A stretch of 64,000 nucleotides of DNA, taken from positions 1,364,001 through 1,428,000 of the forward strand of contig NZ_JACXSS010000001.1 of assembly GCF_014850955.1 (NCBI RefSeq), in the 5' to 3' direction. Made by a program: the position numbers and the translations under genes. This DNA comes from Methylomonas albis (GTDB lineage: Bacteria; Pseudomonadota; Gammaproteobacteria; Methylococcales; Methylomonadaceae). Positions 1-9,453 of the stretch are shown here, piece by piece (the first letter of the stretch is position 1; each line of letters starts with the position of its first letter). The notes beneath the pieces are model-generated. The model did not search any database and was not told the origin of the DNA. It saw nothing but the letters and a program-made list of their open reading frames with translations.

Positions 1-544
1 ATTTTGCCGATAGCAAGGCGCTGATTTTTGCATCCAGCTGTTCCGGTGTCACGTCGCTGGGAAAGGCGGTTACGCTGGTACCATTACGATCAATCAAATA
101 TTTATGAAAATTCCAGGCCGGCGTCACGCCGGTTGCTTTGCTTAGCTTTTGGAAAAATCCGTTCGCTGTTGCGCCCTTCACCTGACTTTTCTCCAGCATC
201 GGGAAAGTCACACCGTAATTGATGTAACAGACGTTAGCGGTTTTTTCCGCTTCGGCGAACTCCTGGTTAAAATCGTTGGACGGGAAACCGACCACTACCA
301 GGCCCTGATCCTTATACTTTTGATACAAGGCTTCCAGACCTTTGAATTGCGGGGTGTAACCGCAGTTGCTAGCAGTGTTGACGGCCAAAATTACCTTGCC
401 TTGAAACGCCTGGCAAAAATCGATTTGCTCGCTGGAGCGGAGTTTGGGCATTTTGAAGTTCAGCAAGCCGCTGCAAGGGTCAGCAGCGGCTACCGACACT
501 GAGCATGCCCATAAGCTGGCTATTAAAAACGCGGTTTTTATCAT
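1..544 (-). CDS. Glutathione peroxidase, cysteine type, exported; 3' end at or beyond window edge
   Basis: The reverse strand from the ATG at 544 reads without a stop to the window edge (about 181 residues), close to the length of the family, so at most a few codons are missing. The active-site block NTASNCGYTPQ is present with Cys where animal enzymes carry selenocysteine; downstream are VVGFPSNDF and the WNFHKYLID block that supplies the family's Trp. The first 20 residues are hydrophobic and end in VSVAAADP, a Sec signal peptide; LWAC inside it could be read as a weak lipobox. Expected role is thiol-dependent reduction of peroxides in the periplasm. The gene lies downstream of ureG in the same direction, 115 bp away, so it may be the last gene of that transcript or independent. 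Confidence 0.9.
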   Translation of the reverse strand, partial: MIKTAFLIASLWACSVSVAAADPCSGLLNFKMPKLRSSEQIDFCQAFQGKVILAVNTASNCGYTPQFKGLEALYQKYKDQGLVVVGFPSNDFNQEFAEAEKTANVCYINYGVTFPMLEKSQVKGATANGFFQKLSKATGVTPAWNFHKYLIDRNGTSVTAFPSDVTPEQLDAKISALLSAK

Positions 545-658
545 TTTTCCTCCTGAGCTATTGTCCTAGAGCATACCAGTACTGAGTAGAAGTCAACCTG
601 CGCGTGGGGTAGGAGTGGGCCATGACCGCGCTGAAAAGCTTAAATCGCGGGCATAGCG

Positions 659-1276
659 TCAGTGCGTTTGCAACATGCCTTGCTTGACGATGAAGTCTGC
701 CACCGCTTCCAAGCCGTTGCCGGTCTTGATATTGGTGAACACGAATGGCCGCTCGCCGCGCATTTTCTTGGCATCGCGGTCCATCACCTCCAGCGAAGCG
801 CCGACATAAGGCGCCAAGTCGATTTTATTGATCACCAATAAATCCGAGCGAGTGATGCCGGGGCCGCCCTTGCGCGGAATCTTATCGCCGGCAGACACGT
901 CGATCACGTAAATGGTCAGATCGGCCAGCTCCGGGCTGAAGGTGGCGCTGAGATTGTCACCGCCGCTTTCCACCATAATAAAATCAAGTTCCGGCCAGCG
1001 CTCGATCAAGTCATCGACAGCCGCCAAATTCATAGAGGCATCTTCGCGGATCGCGGTATGTGGGCAACCGCCGGTTTCCACGCCTAAAATCCGCTCTTCC
1101 GCTAGCGCCTGACTACGGATCAAAAACTGCTGATCCTCGCGGGTGTAAATGTCGTTAGTGACTACGCCGATTTCGTAATCGTCGCGCATCTTCTTGCATA
1201 AGGCATCCACCAGCGCCGTCTTGCCGGAGCCGACCGGGCCGCCAATGCCTACGCGTAATACTTGTTTGTCGCTCAT
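659..1276 (-). CDS. ureG: Urease accessory GTPase UreG
   Basis: SIMIBI-class GTPase that drives nickel delivery to the urease apoenzyme together with UreD, UreF and UreE. Visible motifs in order are the P-loop [11 protein letters not shown] near the N-terminus, [12 protein letters not shown], the metal-binding [13 protein letters not shown] (Cys-Pro-His), VESGGDNL, and the guanine-specificity motif NKIDLA. Length of about 205 residues is normal. I chose the ATG at 1276 because GGATGAAAAC precedes it; an ATG four codons upstream (1288) is the alternative. It ends the ureE-ureF-ureG group; a stretch of palindromic repeats separates it from ureF. Confidence 0.97.
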   Translation of the reverse strand: MSDKQVLRVGIGGPVGSGKTALVDALCKKMRDDYEIGVVTNDIYTREDQQFLIRSQALAEERILGVETGGCPHTAIREDASMNLAAVDDLIERWPELDFIMVESGGDNLSATFSPELADLTIYVIDVSAGDKIPRKGGPGITRSDLLVINKIDLAPYVGASLEVMDRDAKKMRGERPFVFTNIKTGNGLEAVADFIVKQGMLQTH

Positions 1277-1288
1277 GTTTTCATCCAA

Positions 1289-1400
1289 GGTAGCCCGGAT
1301 GCCAATCCGGGATTTAAGTTTGCCAAACCTCGATTCCGCTACGCTGCATCGAGGCTACGTTTTATTATGCGTAGGGTGGAAAAACGCAGTGCCTCCACCC
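1289..1400. repeat. Cluster of REP-like palindromes between ureF and ureG
   Basis: Three imperfect palindromes follow each other: CCCGGATGCCAATCCGGG (1293-1310), CCTCGAT...ATCGAGG (about 1328-1354), and GTAGGGTGGA...TCCACCC (about 1371-1400). The last has the same GTAGGGTGG head as the REP elements elsewhere in this window. They fill the whole gap between the two accessory genes and would be transcribed between them. Confidence 0.75.
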
Positions 1401-1404
1401 AATT

Positions 1405-2079
1405 CTAAGACCGGAACAACCGCGAATACTGCATCTCATGCCGGCTGCTGGCTAAGGCCAAGCCAAAGCAACTGCCGCCGATCTCGGCCTCGTTTAGGTT
1501 TAAAGCACGTTCCACTAAAGCCGGCAACTCGCCGGCTAGATTTTTTAACAGCCGTTGTCCGGCCACCTGGCCCAATGGGACTAGCTTGACCGCACACAAC
1601 ACCTGATTCTCCAGCCAGCTCCACAAATAACCGGTGACGGCGTCCGTTTTGCTGATTTGCCAACGGGCCGCTGCCAGTGCAAACAAGGTCGCCAAAGTGG
1701 CATCCGTGCGTTTTAGCCAGGCATCGGCCTCGGGCAATTCCAGATTCACCAGCAAGCGTGCCAAGGCTTGGCCGGTTTGTCTATCCTCTGCGCGCAATTC
1801 GGCGGTTTCCCGACAGGCCATCAAGGTTTGGCTCCAAAGTTCTACCGCGGCCAAATCGTTCGCGTGCCAGGCGTCGTAAAGTTGGGCCAGAATCGGCGCA
1901 TCCACCCACGTTAAGCCATTTTGCAACAAGCCTTGCAGCCAGTCGGCCACTTGCTCGGCGTTGGTAATCCAGCCATCGTCTACCGCCCGCTCCAATCCTT
2001 GCGAATAACTGTACATGCCGATTGGCAGGCCGGGGCTGACCAGTTGCAGCAGCCTTAACAACGCTAAATCAGTGACCAT
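1405..2079 (-). CDS. ureF: Urease accessory protein UreF
   Basis: UreF bridges UreD-bound apo-urease and UreG and gates GTP hydrolysis during nickel insertion. The protein (224 residues from the ATG at 2079) begins [21 protein letters not shown], followed by the family signature [11 protein letters not shown] and, near the C-terminus, the E-I-G[14 protein letters not shown] block. A longer reading up to 2130 exists, but the extra N-terminus ([11 protein letters not shown]) does not fit the family, and the 2079 start gives an 11-bp overlap with the ureE stop, consistent with translational coupling. Confidence 0.95.
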   Translation of the reverse strand: MVTDLALLRLLQLVSPGLPIGMYSYSQGLERAVDDGWITNAEQVADWLQGLLQNGLTWVDAPILAQLYDAWHANDLAAVELWSQTLMACRETAELRAEDRQTGQALARLLVNLELPEADAWLKRTDATLATLFALAAARWQISKTDAVTGYLWSWLENQVLCAVKLVPLGQVAGQRLLKNLAGELPALVERALNLNEAEIGGSCFGLALASSRHEMQYSRLFRS

Positions 2080-2500
2080 GGCTATGATACGCACCGCTTT
2101 CCGGTTCGAAGGGCAGGGTGTGATGTTCAACCTTCAGCCCTAAGCCCACCAGCATTTGGTCCAGCACATGATCGGCCAGATAACGCAACTCGTCCGGGAG
2201 GATTTGCAGGGCGATGTGGCGGTTGCCGAGGTGGTAGCAGGCACGGGCGAACAAGAGTTGGTCATTGCATTTGACCACCGACAACTGTTCCGGGGCTGCA
2301 TCAATCCGCACCTTGAAGCCTTGGCCGTTGGTGAGGATTGCGCCGTGTCTAAGGGTTTGGCCCCTGGGTAAAAACACGCCGACTTGAATGCCGCCTTGGG
2401 TGGTGGCCGGTTGTCGGGATTTTTGCCGCGCCTCGAAGGGGAGGGTTAGGGTGTCGTCGGGGGTTTCTTCGGTTTGGGTGGTTTCAGTGAGTTTTAGCAT
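2069..2500 (-). CDS. ureE: Urease nickel metallochaperone UreE
   Basis: 143-residue UreE. It delivers nickel to the UreG/UreF/UreD complex. Recognisable blocks are [25 protein letters not shown] and the central metal-binding segment [14 protein letters not shown], with a paired-metal His in HLGNRH. The C-terminal tail is short (SHGH), unlike the long His-rich tail of Klebsiella UreE, so the bulk nickel-storage function is probably absent. I see no Shine-Dalgarno before the ATG at 2500; a palindrome and a long structured repeat lie directly upstream in place of ureC, which would be the usual neighbour. Confidence 0.95.
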   Translation of the reverse strand: MLKLTETTQTEETPDDTLTLPFEARQKSRQPATTQGGIQVGVFLPRGQTLRHGAILTNGQGFKVRIDAAPEQLSVVKCNDQLLFARACYHLGNRHIALQILPDELRYLADHVLDQMLVGLGLKVEHHTLPFEPESGAYHSHGH

Positions 2501-2512
2501 TTTGTGTTTTGT

Positions 2513-2543
2513 GTAGGTTGGGTTAGCGAAGCGTAACCCAACA
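2513..2543. repeat. REP-like palindrome upstream of ureE
   Basis: TTGGGTTAGC and GCGTAACCCAA face each other around GAA, giving a hairpin of about 10 bp just upstream of the ureE start. It resembles the short extragenic palindromes spread across this half of the window but has a different sequence from the GTAGGGTGGG family. Confidence 0.7.
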
Positions 2544-2582
2544 CGTCGGCTTTTAGATTATTTGATGTCTTTTGGTTTTGTT

Positions 2583-2831
2583 GTGTCGCTGTTGCGACGG
2601 GTGTTTTAAATGTCGGTTCGCGGACCGACAACCGCGATACTTTCTTTTGCTTGGCCAAAAGAAAGTATCCAAAGAAAAGGCCACCCGGAATTCCGCCAAT
2701 TTCCTGCGCTTCTCGCTTTTGGCGAGGGTTTTCGGAAGGGGCTTCCTGCCCCTCCGAAAACTAGCGGCATCCCTGCCGCTCCCCTACGGGCTAATCTCGC
2801 CAAAAGCTGCGATGCTCGGGGCGGAATAACG
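2583..2831 (+). repeat. Long structured repeat, type I (cassette A, left end)
   Basis: Hairpins in order: outer GTCGC/GCGAC (2585-2599); GTCGGT/ACCGAC (about 2622-2639); a stem of CTTTCTTTTG with CCAAAAGAAAG (about 2641-2666); GTTTTCGGA...TCCGAAAAC (about 2728-2761); AGCGGCA-TCCC-TGCCGCT (about 2763-2780). The inner half also closes over long range: ATTCCGCC (about 2690) pairs with GGCGGAAT (about 2821), and CTTTTGGCGAG pairs with CTCGCCAAAAG. Open readings through it are in several frames and look spurious. Confidence 0.85.
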
Positions 2832-2913
2832 TGGCTAAACCCCCGCTCGATTTAAATTTGGATATATTGAATTTAATACAAGCATCCAATATTTCTGTCA
2901 GTTAATCGAGTTT

Positions 2914-3963
2914 TTACGAGCTTGGCATTTTGTCATCATAAGTAATATAACGCTCATCTTCCCAAAATCGGCTTTCAGAAACAGAGCCAAAGTTCGACCC
3001 TTTATAATCCCATTGATGATTTATAAAGTCATAAACGAATAGACCGCTTTCCCAACCACTATAAGACTTGTAAGTTAATCTCGGCGACCGCCAATCAAAA
3101 TGCGTGTATTCGACCCTATCGTTTTTAACGATTCCGGCTCGCGGTAACTCTTTTGGAAACAACCCGTTTTGTTGTCTATAACTTTCAAACGTATTAGACA
3201 ACTTTTCCATTTGCTTGCGCTCCTCTAATTTGGCGGAATAGTGAGCAAATGGAATCACAAACGCACAAGTAAAAGTGATCAAAATGGTTTGAACTGTTAA
3301 TTTAACCCCAGATGCCTTACCTTTTGAAACCCGCCAAATTCGAACTGCAAACCAAATGATCGGCACAAGTAACAGAAGTGGCGTCGTAGCTAAGAGCAAG
3401 AGCAAAATGAGCCAAAGATCACTCCAAGGTGCAAAGGCGAAAAAAACAATCAAACAAAACAATAATGTGCGTGGATACTTCCTGAGCAGAACAATCGGAA
3501 AGACAAATTTGAATACATCTCCAGCTTTCGATAATTTATTTAGCTTATCTTGGTGACCCAGGTTTTCATTCTCTAGTTTTTCAATAATCTTGGTGCAATG
3601 GACATAATAAGAGTAGTTTGCATATGTCGCAGGAAAGAGAAACATACATAACAACCATAAGCCAAAGTTTATATTTAACGCACCAAATACCGATAAAAGC
3701 ACAAAACCAATCAGCAGATATAAAATCGCATTCACCCAAAGTTTTCGATAAGCGCACCATAAAAACGTGGCAAAGAACGCCGTCCAGTTCCAAGACCAAC
3801 AAAATCCCTGGCTTGAATAAAATCTGGAGAAACACTTCAAATAATATTCCTGATCTTCATCACCAACTATGGCTTTATAAAACTCCTCACTATCTCCCAA
3901 TGTAAATTTTTGTTTTGGCTCTGGTTGTTGGTCCTGTTGAGATATAGATTCATATCCGCCCAT
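2914..3963 (-). CDS. DUF2628-like multi-pass membrane protein (orphan in cassette A)
   Basis: 349 residues, AT-richer than the urease genes on either side. After a hydrophilic N-terminal 60 residues comes FSRFYSSQGFCWSWNWTAFF...LWCAYRKLWVNA, the pattern of the DUF2628 family (a Trp/Phe-rich membrane entry followed by a YRK motif). About six hydrophobic segments follow, then a soluble C-terminal domain of about 110 residues beginning with a heptad-like KLEERKQMEKL. The start at 3963 has AGGGA six bases upstream. Function is unknown. It is flanked by convergent copies of the long repeat and is transcribed in the same direction as the urease genes. Confidence 0.75.
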   Translation of the reverse strand: MGGYESISQQDQQPEPKQKFTLGDSEEFYKAIVGDEDQEYYLKCFSRFYSSQGFCWSWNWTAFFATFLWCAYRKLWVNAILYLLIGFVLLSVFGALNINFGLWLLCMFLFPATYANYSYYVHCTKIIEKLENENLGHQDKLNKLSKAGDVFKFVFPIVLLRKYPRTLLFCLIVFFAFAPWSDLWLILLLLLATTPLLLLVPIIWFAVRIWRVSKGKASGVKLTVQTILITFTCAFVIPFAHYSAKLEERKQMEKLSNTFESYRQQNGLFPKELPRAGIVKNDRVEYTHFDWRSPRLTYKSYSGWESGLFVYDFINHQWDYKGSNFGSVSESRFWEDERYITYDDKMPSS

Positions 3964-4030
3964 TTTCTTTCCCTACGCTTGGTTGTATCGAGCATTAGAA
4001 TAACAAATCACATTTTTACTACACACAATA

Positions 4031-4092
4031 ACCGCGGTTGTCGGTCCGCGAACCGACATATAAAACATTCGTCGCGACAGCGACACAAAACC
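4031..4092 (-). repeat. Outer-end fragment of the long structured repeat
   Basis: This is the reverse complement of the first 55-60 bases of the copy at 2583: the GTCGGT/ACCGAC hairpin followed by the terminal GTCGC/GCGAC hairpin ending in GCGACAC. The rest of the repeat is absent. It sits 68 bp beyond the start of the orphan gene. Confidence 0.75.
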
Positions 4093-4153
4093 CAGCAAAG
4101 CCACATCCAGATAAAACTGTGAAAAACCTCACACTTCTCCAGTCGACAAGTTA
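4093..4153. repeat. Flanking direct repeat F, first copy
   Basis: About 60-70 bases containing CCCAGCAAAG, AAAACTGTGAAA, CTCACACTTCTCCAG and AAGTTAACAG. A second copy with scattered differences follows at 4529-4602. Each copy lies directly outside an inverted outer end of the long repeat. Confidence 0.7.
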
Positions 4154-4161
4154 ACAGCACA

Positions 4162-4230
4162 AGGGTGGGCACGATTTAGTGCCCACGCGGAATTAAAATC
4201 AAATGGTGGGCGAAATTGCCCACCCTACGC
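4162..4230. repeat. REP pair, GTAGGGTGGGCA family
   Basis: Two hairpins: GGGTGGGCACGATTTAGTGC followed by CCACGC, and GGTGGGCGAAATTGCCCACC followed by CTACGC. The second is inverted relative to the first, giving a BIME-like arrangement inside cassette A. Confidence 0.8.
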
Positions 4231-4263
4231 CTACACCCAATAACTGTTGAAGTGCCGCATTCC

Positions 4264-4513
4264 CGTTATTCCGCCCCGAGCATCGCAGCTTTTGGCGAGA
4301 ATAGCCCGCAGGGGAGCGGCAGGGATGCCGCTCGTTTTCGGAGGGCCAAGGATGGCCCTTCCGAAAACCCTCGCCAAAAGCGAGAAGCGCAGGAAATTGG
4401 CGGAATTTCGGGTGGCTTTTTCTTTGGATACTTTCTTTTGGCCAAACAAAAGAAAGTATCTCGGCTGTCGGGCCGAGACCCGACTTTAAATAAACCCGTC
4501 GCGAGAGCAACGC
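4264..4513 (-). repeat. Long structured repeat, type I (cassette A, right end)
   Basis: Full inverted copy. Inner end CGTTATTCCGCCCC at 4264, then CTTTTGGCGAG, the AGCGGCA-GGGA-TGCCGCT stem, GTTTTCGGAGGGCC/GGCCCTTCCGAAAAC, the CTTTCTTTTG/CAAAAGAAAG stem and GTCGGGCCGAGACCCGAC. The terminal GTCGC hairpin is degenerate (GTCGCGAGAGCAACGCA). Confidence 0.85.
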
Positions 4514-4528
4514 AAAAACCCAATATCC

Positions 4529-4602
4529 AAAACCCAGCAAAGCTATACCCACATAAAACTGTGAAATAGCTCACACTTCTCCAGCCAATAAGTTAACAGA
4601 GA
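4529..4602. repeat. Flanking direct repeat F, second copy
   Basis: Second copy of the 4093-4153 sequence, again beginning just outside an outer end of the long repeat. From here to the start of the next gene (4784) I see no gene, only a plausible leader with an AAAGG ribosome-binding site. Confidence 0.7.
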
Positions 4603-4783
4603 ACACCCCTCGATTTCCCTAAATTAACACCGTCCCCGCTAATTACGCCACCAGTAAAACCGGAGCGCAAATGCCGTAGGACACGCTGCCCTTGAATTTT
4701 CAGGAACGCCAATTTTTTACCCGAGAAGCAAGTACAGCGTTAATTCATCCACTCGCGTGTTTAATTTATAAAAGGTGAAGGTC

Positions 4784-5140
4784 ATGAAAACAATCAAAAA
4801 TCTATTCTTAATGCTATCTGTCGTTGCCGCTACCATGTTCGGTGCCAGTGCGGCCAATGCGGCGAGTTGTTCCGCCGGTTGGGTGAATGTCACCGGTGTT
4901 TACGAATATAACGTCAACGGTACGACATACGGCTATATCTACACCGTACCGGAGCACAATGTGTTACCGGCCTATACCAATTATTTCGTCACCTATAATC
5001 AAAACGCCTTGATCCAGGCCAAAATGGCGATGCAAAACCATCAAACCTACTACTTGTATGGTGACTCAGGTACTGCTGCCTGCCCAACCTCCGGCTCTTT
5101 CCGCTACCTGGGTACTTTAACCTACCTGTACGAGTACTAA
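4784..5140 (+). CDS. Small secreted protein of unknown function
   Basis: 118 residues from the ATG at 4784, which has AAAGG eight bases upstream; a GTG three codons earlier is possible but badly spaced. The first 26 residues are a clear Sec signal peptide ending ASAANA before ASCSAGW. The mature part, about 92 residues, is rich in Tyr, Asn and Thr (VYEYNVNGTTYGYIYTV, ending YLGTLTYLYEY) with two Cys placed near either end, consistent with one disulfide in a small beta-rich periplasmic or extracellular protein. I do not recognise the family. It is on the opposite strand to ureC and ureE and followed 85 bp later by another exported protein. Confidence 0.75.
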   Translation: MKTIKNLFLMLSVVAATMFGASAANAASCSAGWVNVTGVYEYNVNGTTYGYIYTVPEHNVLPAYTNYFVTYNQNALIQAKMAMQNHQTYYLYGDSGTAACPTSGSFRYLGTLTYLYEY

Positions 5141-5225
5141 TCGCTGCATCCGATCATGCGGAATCTTTGGTCTGATTCATCCGGCCGGGATTCCGCTCCG
5201 AACCAACTCAACCTAGGTCAAGATC

Positions 5226-5792
5226 ATGAATAAACTTGTCTCAATACTGGGTGTGGCTAGCGTTTTTGCGAGCGGATATTTTGCGGGTCAGCTATTCCCC
5301 GATCGCGGCGAGAGCCATCCGGCGGCGCTGGAGCATGCCGCTTCAGTTTCCGCGCCCATTATCGCGGTCGGCGCGAACAGAAAGCTCGATATTCCGCCGG
5401 CAAACGCTGCAATGTCTCCGGTCATTCGATTACCCCCGCACGAACAGCAACGGCAGGCGCTTGCCAATAGCTTGTCGCCCGAGGATGAGGCGGCGCGTAG
5501 TGAAGCCAATGCCGATTTGATTGCGTCGATGCGAGCCAATCACTTACCGGAAGAGCAGGTCGCTCAATTGGAGCAGACTCTGAAAGATCAAGAGTCCGCC
5601 ACGGCCGTTCAGCCTGAAGAACCGGTATCCGAACGAACCAACGCGGAATTAAGCGCCGAGCTACGCGAAAGCCTAAAGCAATCCGGTGCGCCGCCGGAAA
5701 TCATCAATGCCATGGCTCAGCCACTCGAAGCCGGCGCAACCACCACGGACGAACCGGTTCTACCGCACAAAAACAGTATCCCAGGTTCCTAG
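5226..5792 (+). CDS. Membrane-anchored or exported helical protein with an internal duplication
   Basis: 188 residues starting MNKLVSILGVASVFASGYFAG, a signal anchor or signal peptide. The mature part is hydrophilic. Two segments of about 27 residues resemble each other: NADLIASMRANHLPEEQVAQ (near residue 95) and NAELSAELRESLKQSGAPPE (near residue 140), both reading as helix, break with Pro-Glu, helix. Such pairs often form small helical repeats, but I cannot name the family. AGG lies eight bases before the ATG. It follows the small secreted protein in the same direction and is convergent with ureC. Confidence 0.7.
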   Translation: MNKLVSILGVASVFASGYFAGQLFPDRGESHPAALEHAASVSAPIIAVGANRKLDIPPANAAMSPVIRLPPHEQQRQALANSLSPEDEAARSEANADLIASMRANHLPEEQVAQLEQTLKDQESATAVQPEEPVSERTNAELSAELRESLKQSGAPPEIINAMAQPLEAGATTTDEPVLPHKNSIPGS

Positions 5793-5839
5793 TTTCAACT
5801 GATGGCAAATGCCGCCATCGCTTCCGCTGCATACAGTTT

Positions 5840-5875
5840 GTTTTCGGTAAGGCCACGGATGGCTCTACCGAAAAC
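5840..5875. repeat. Solo apical hairpin of the long repeat, downstream of ureC
   Basis: GTTTTCGGTAAGGCCACGGA and TGGCTCTACCGAAAAC match the internal hairpin of the long repeat (compare 4333-4368) without the rest of it. It lies just beyond the ureC stop, so ureC transcripts would fold here; it may act as a 3'-end structure. Confidence 0.6.
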
Positions 5876-5886
5876 TCTGACCCTTC

Positions 5887-7586
<1,700 letters not shown>

Positions 7587-7590
<4 letters not shown>

Positions 7591-7904
7591 GCGTGTTTCT
7601 CCAGTGCGCCCATCACCTCACCTCTAAAGCCGTAGACCTTGCGGGTGCCGGCGAAAGCCACCAACTGTACCTCGCGCTGCTGGCCGGGCTCGAAGCGCAC
7701 CGCCGTGCCGGCCGGGATGTCCAAGCGATAACCCAAGGCCAGGCTGCGGTCGAAATGCAAGGCCGGGTTGGTTTCGTAAAAATGGTAATGCGAGCCAACT
7801 TGAATTGGCCGGTCACCGCTATTGGCAACCAGGACTTTGACAGTGGCCAGACCGACATTCAGTTCGATGTCGCCGGCGGCGGGGAAGATTTCTCCGGGGA
7901 TCAT
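7587..7904 (-). CDS. ureB: Urease beta subunit
   Basis: 105-residue UreB, structural subunit of the UreABC heterotrimer. Recognisable blocks are [23 protein letters not shown] and the [25 protein letters not shown] segment, here [27 protein letters not shown] is well placed before the ATG at 7904. A pair of REP palindromes separates it from ureA, an unusual gap because ureA and ureB are normally close or overlapping. Confidence 0.98.
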
Positions 7905-7930
7905 ATTGGGCTCCTTTTAAGTTTGTTTTT

Positions 7931-8032
7931 CCGCGTGGGCACGAAGCATCGTGTCCACCCTAGCTGCTGGATTTACAGGGCTTTCTAGCGGATTTTCGTA
8001 GGCTGGGCACTGGCTGTTTGTGCCCACGGGTA
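7931..8032. repeat. Two REP palindromes between ureA and ureB
   Basis: CGCGTGGGCACGAAGCATCG followed by TGTCCACCCTAG (7931-7962), and GTAGGCTGGGCACTGGC followed by TGTTTGTGCCCACGGG (7997-8032). They face each other as in a BIME and occupy almost all of the 130-bp gap in an otherwise tight operon. Confidence 0.8.
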
Positions 8033-8034
8033 CA

Positions 8035-8337
8035 TCAAACGATGGGCTCATGTACCGTTACCAATTTAGTGCCATCGGGAAACGTCGCCTCGACCTGCAC
8101 CTCTGTGAGCATATCGGCGATGCCGTCCATTACATCGTCGATGCTTAACAGCGTTCGGCCATACGCCATCAACTCGGCAACGGTCTGGCCGTCGCGCGCG
8201 CCTTCCATGATGGCGGCAGAGATATACGCCACGGCTTCCGGATAGTTGAGTTTCAAACCTCTGGCTTTGCGGCGCTCGGCGAGGAGGGCGGCAGTGAAGA
8301 GGAGGAGTTTGTCTTTTTCTCTAGGTGTTAGTTGCAT
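8035..8337 (-). CDS. ureA: Urease gamma subunit
   Basis: 100 residues, full length. [40 protein letters not shown] and the later [37 protein letters not shown]-type region are classic UreA. There is no Shine-Dalgarno sequence before the ATG at 8337, and the outer end of the structured repeat starts only 20 bases upstream. The native leader may therefore have been replaced. In canonical operons ureD directly precedes ureA; here cassette B and a small antitoxin-like gene lie between. Confidence 0.98.
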   Translation of the reverse strand: MQLTPREKDKLLLFTAALLAERRKARGLKLNYPEAVAYISAAIMEGARDGQTVAELMAYGRTLLSIDDVMDGIADMLTEVQVEATFPDGTKLVTVHEPIV

Positions 8338-8356
8338 GGTGTTTGTGTTGATTTTT

Positions 8357-8604
8357 GTGTCGCTGCCGCGACGGGTATTTTAATGTCGGTTCGCGGACCG
8401 ACAGCCGAGATACTTTCTTTTGCTTGGCCAAAAGAAAGTATCCAAAGAAAAAGCCACCACATGCCGCTTGTATCCTACGCGCCGAAGGGTTTGAACGGGG
8501 TTTTCGGAAGGGCTATCCATAGCCCTCCGAAAACGCGATGCATCCCTGCATCGCCCCTTCGGGCTGATCCGCTCAAACCCTTCGGTGCTCGGCGCGGCAA
8601 AAGG
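8357..8604 (+). repeat. Long structured repeat, type II (cassette B, left end)
   Basis: Begins GTGTCGCTGCCGCGACGGG, then GTCGGTTCGCGGACCGAC, the CTTTCTTTTG/CAAAAGAAAG stem, GTTTTCGGAAGGGCTAT/ATAGCCCTCCGAAAAC and GCGATGCA-TCCC-TGCATCGC. The long-range closing stem is CCGAAGGGTTTGA with TCAAACCCTTCGG, different in sequence from type I but pairing in the same place. Confidence 0.85.
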
Positions 8605-8640
8605 GGAGAAAACCATCCCGGAATTGAAGGTACCAGCTCA

Positions 8641-8721
8641 TAGGGTGCAATAGCGACAGCGTATTGCACCGGTCGAAGCCCACAGCTGGTGTAATACGGC
8701 TAGCGCCTATTACACCCTATG
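8641..8721. repeat. Two REP-like palindromes (GGGTGCAATA type)
   Basis: TAGGGTGCAATAGCGACAGC then GTATTGCACC, and GGTGTAATACGGCTAGCGCC then TATTACACCCTA. A different sequence family from GTAGGGTGGGCA but the same architecture of two facing hairpins. Confidence 0.7.
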
Positions 8722-8765
8722 GCCCTACGCGGGCTAGCGCCATAAGTTAATTTATATAAATAATA

Positions 8766-9263
8766 TCAACGGTCCGGATTTTTAGTTTCATTGGCAAACT
8801 GTACAAATGCGAACCACAGCATTGAAAGAAAGAATAATATTGTCCACGGATAAAGATACGATTGTTTCAATGAGGTATAGGCTTGTATCTGCTCTGAAAA
8901 GCGCATTATTAATACTCCTTCAACTTCTAACTGATAAAGCCAAGTTGTTCCTCCTACCTGATACCACCATGCTTTTCCAATTTTTCCTTGCATCTCTGGA
9001 AATCTTTTTTCTGAAATACAGGGCTTATCGTTGAAAGGTAGTAAGCAATTAAAAGATATATTTTTCCGACCAATCGACAAAGTATAATAGTCATTTGTTC
9101 TTGACCTGAAATTATTAATTCTAATTTTTCCAGTATCAACATTTAATTGATTAAACGTCGGTGGCTCGAAGAACAAAATATCCAGTTCGCTTGAAGATAA
9201 GAATCCAAAAAACAGCAGAATAATTAAAGCAAACTTCTTAATATTATTATTAATTAAAGACAT
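8766..9263 (-). CDS. Orphan AT-rich membrane-anchored protein in cassette B
   Basis: 165 residues. An N-terminal hydrophobic segment (FALIILLFFGFLSSS) acts as signal or anchor; about 100 residues of extracytoplasmic domain follow with two Cys (FNCLLPFNDKPC), then a C-terminal membrane helix (YPWTILFFLSMLWFAFVQF). The layout suggests a periplasmic sensor or assembly domain held by one or two helices. Base composition is visibly lower in GC than the urease genes around it, suggesting foreign origin. I do not recognise the family. It is oriented with the urease genes. Confidence 0.65.
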   Translation of the reverse strand: MSLINNNIKKFALIILLFFGFLSSSELDILFFEPPTFNQLNVDTGKIRINNFRSRTNDYYTLSIGRKNISFNCLLPFNDKPCISEKRFPEMQGKIGKAWWYQVGGTTWLYQLEVEGVLIMRFSEQIQAYTSLKQSYLYPWTILFFLSMLWFAFVQFANETKNPDR

Positions 9264-9311
9264 ACAAATCCGCCTAGCTTTTCAATTTCCGTTTGTTGTT
9301 TATAGAGCCGA

Positions 9312-9380
9312 AGGATGTGCTGAACGAATTGAAACGCATCGTTCGCGACAGATGTGCCTCCTAACGTCGGCAGCATCCTA
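9312..9380. repeat. Palindromic repeat P3 (AGGATGTGCTGA family), copy 1
   Basis: Imperfect 69-bp palindrome with ends AGGATG...CATCCTA and core CGCATCGTTCGCGACAGATG. Related copies are at 14901-14970 and 21149-21217, all within or at the edge of repeat cassettes. Confidence 0.75.
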
Positions 9381-9453
9381 CAATAGAACTTGAAACCCAA
9401 AATACAAATTTATCCAACAACTTTTCTTCGCGCTAGGGGGGTTAATCCCCTGA

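Larger units (their letters stand above)
2583..4513. mobile_element. Paired-repeat cassette A (type I ends) between ureE and ureC
   Basis: A full plus-orientation copy of the long structured repeat (2583-2831) and a full inverted copy (4264-4513) bracket an orphan membrane-protein gene on the minus strand, an extra inverted end fragment (4031-4092) and a REP pair. Both full copies are the same subtype: their inner ends read GGGGCGGAATAACG. The cassette lies where ureC and ureE are usually adjacent, together with two plus-strand secreted-protein genes. Calling it a mobile element is inference: I see no transposase inside and no target-site duplication. Confidence 0.5.

Noticed and set aside
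2610-2855. Open reading frames translated as SFAWPKESIQRK- or FFGYFLLAKQKKVSRLSG-like proteins
   Set aside because: They run through the structured repeat in several frames and both strands, differ between copies mainly in hairpin stems, and lack ribosome-binding sites. The same holds for frames near 4199-4574, 8332-8669, 9390-9758, 14107-14389, 14918-15510, 20760-21132 and 22546-22887.
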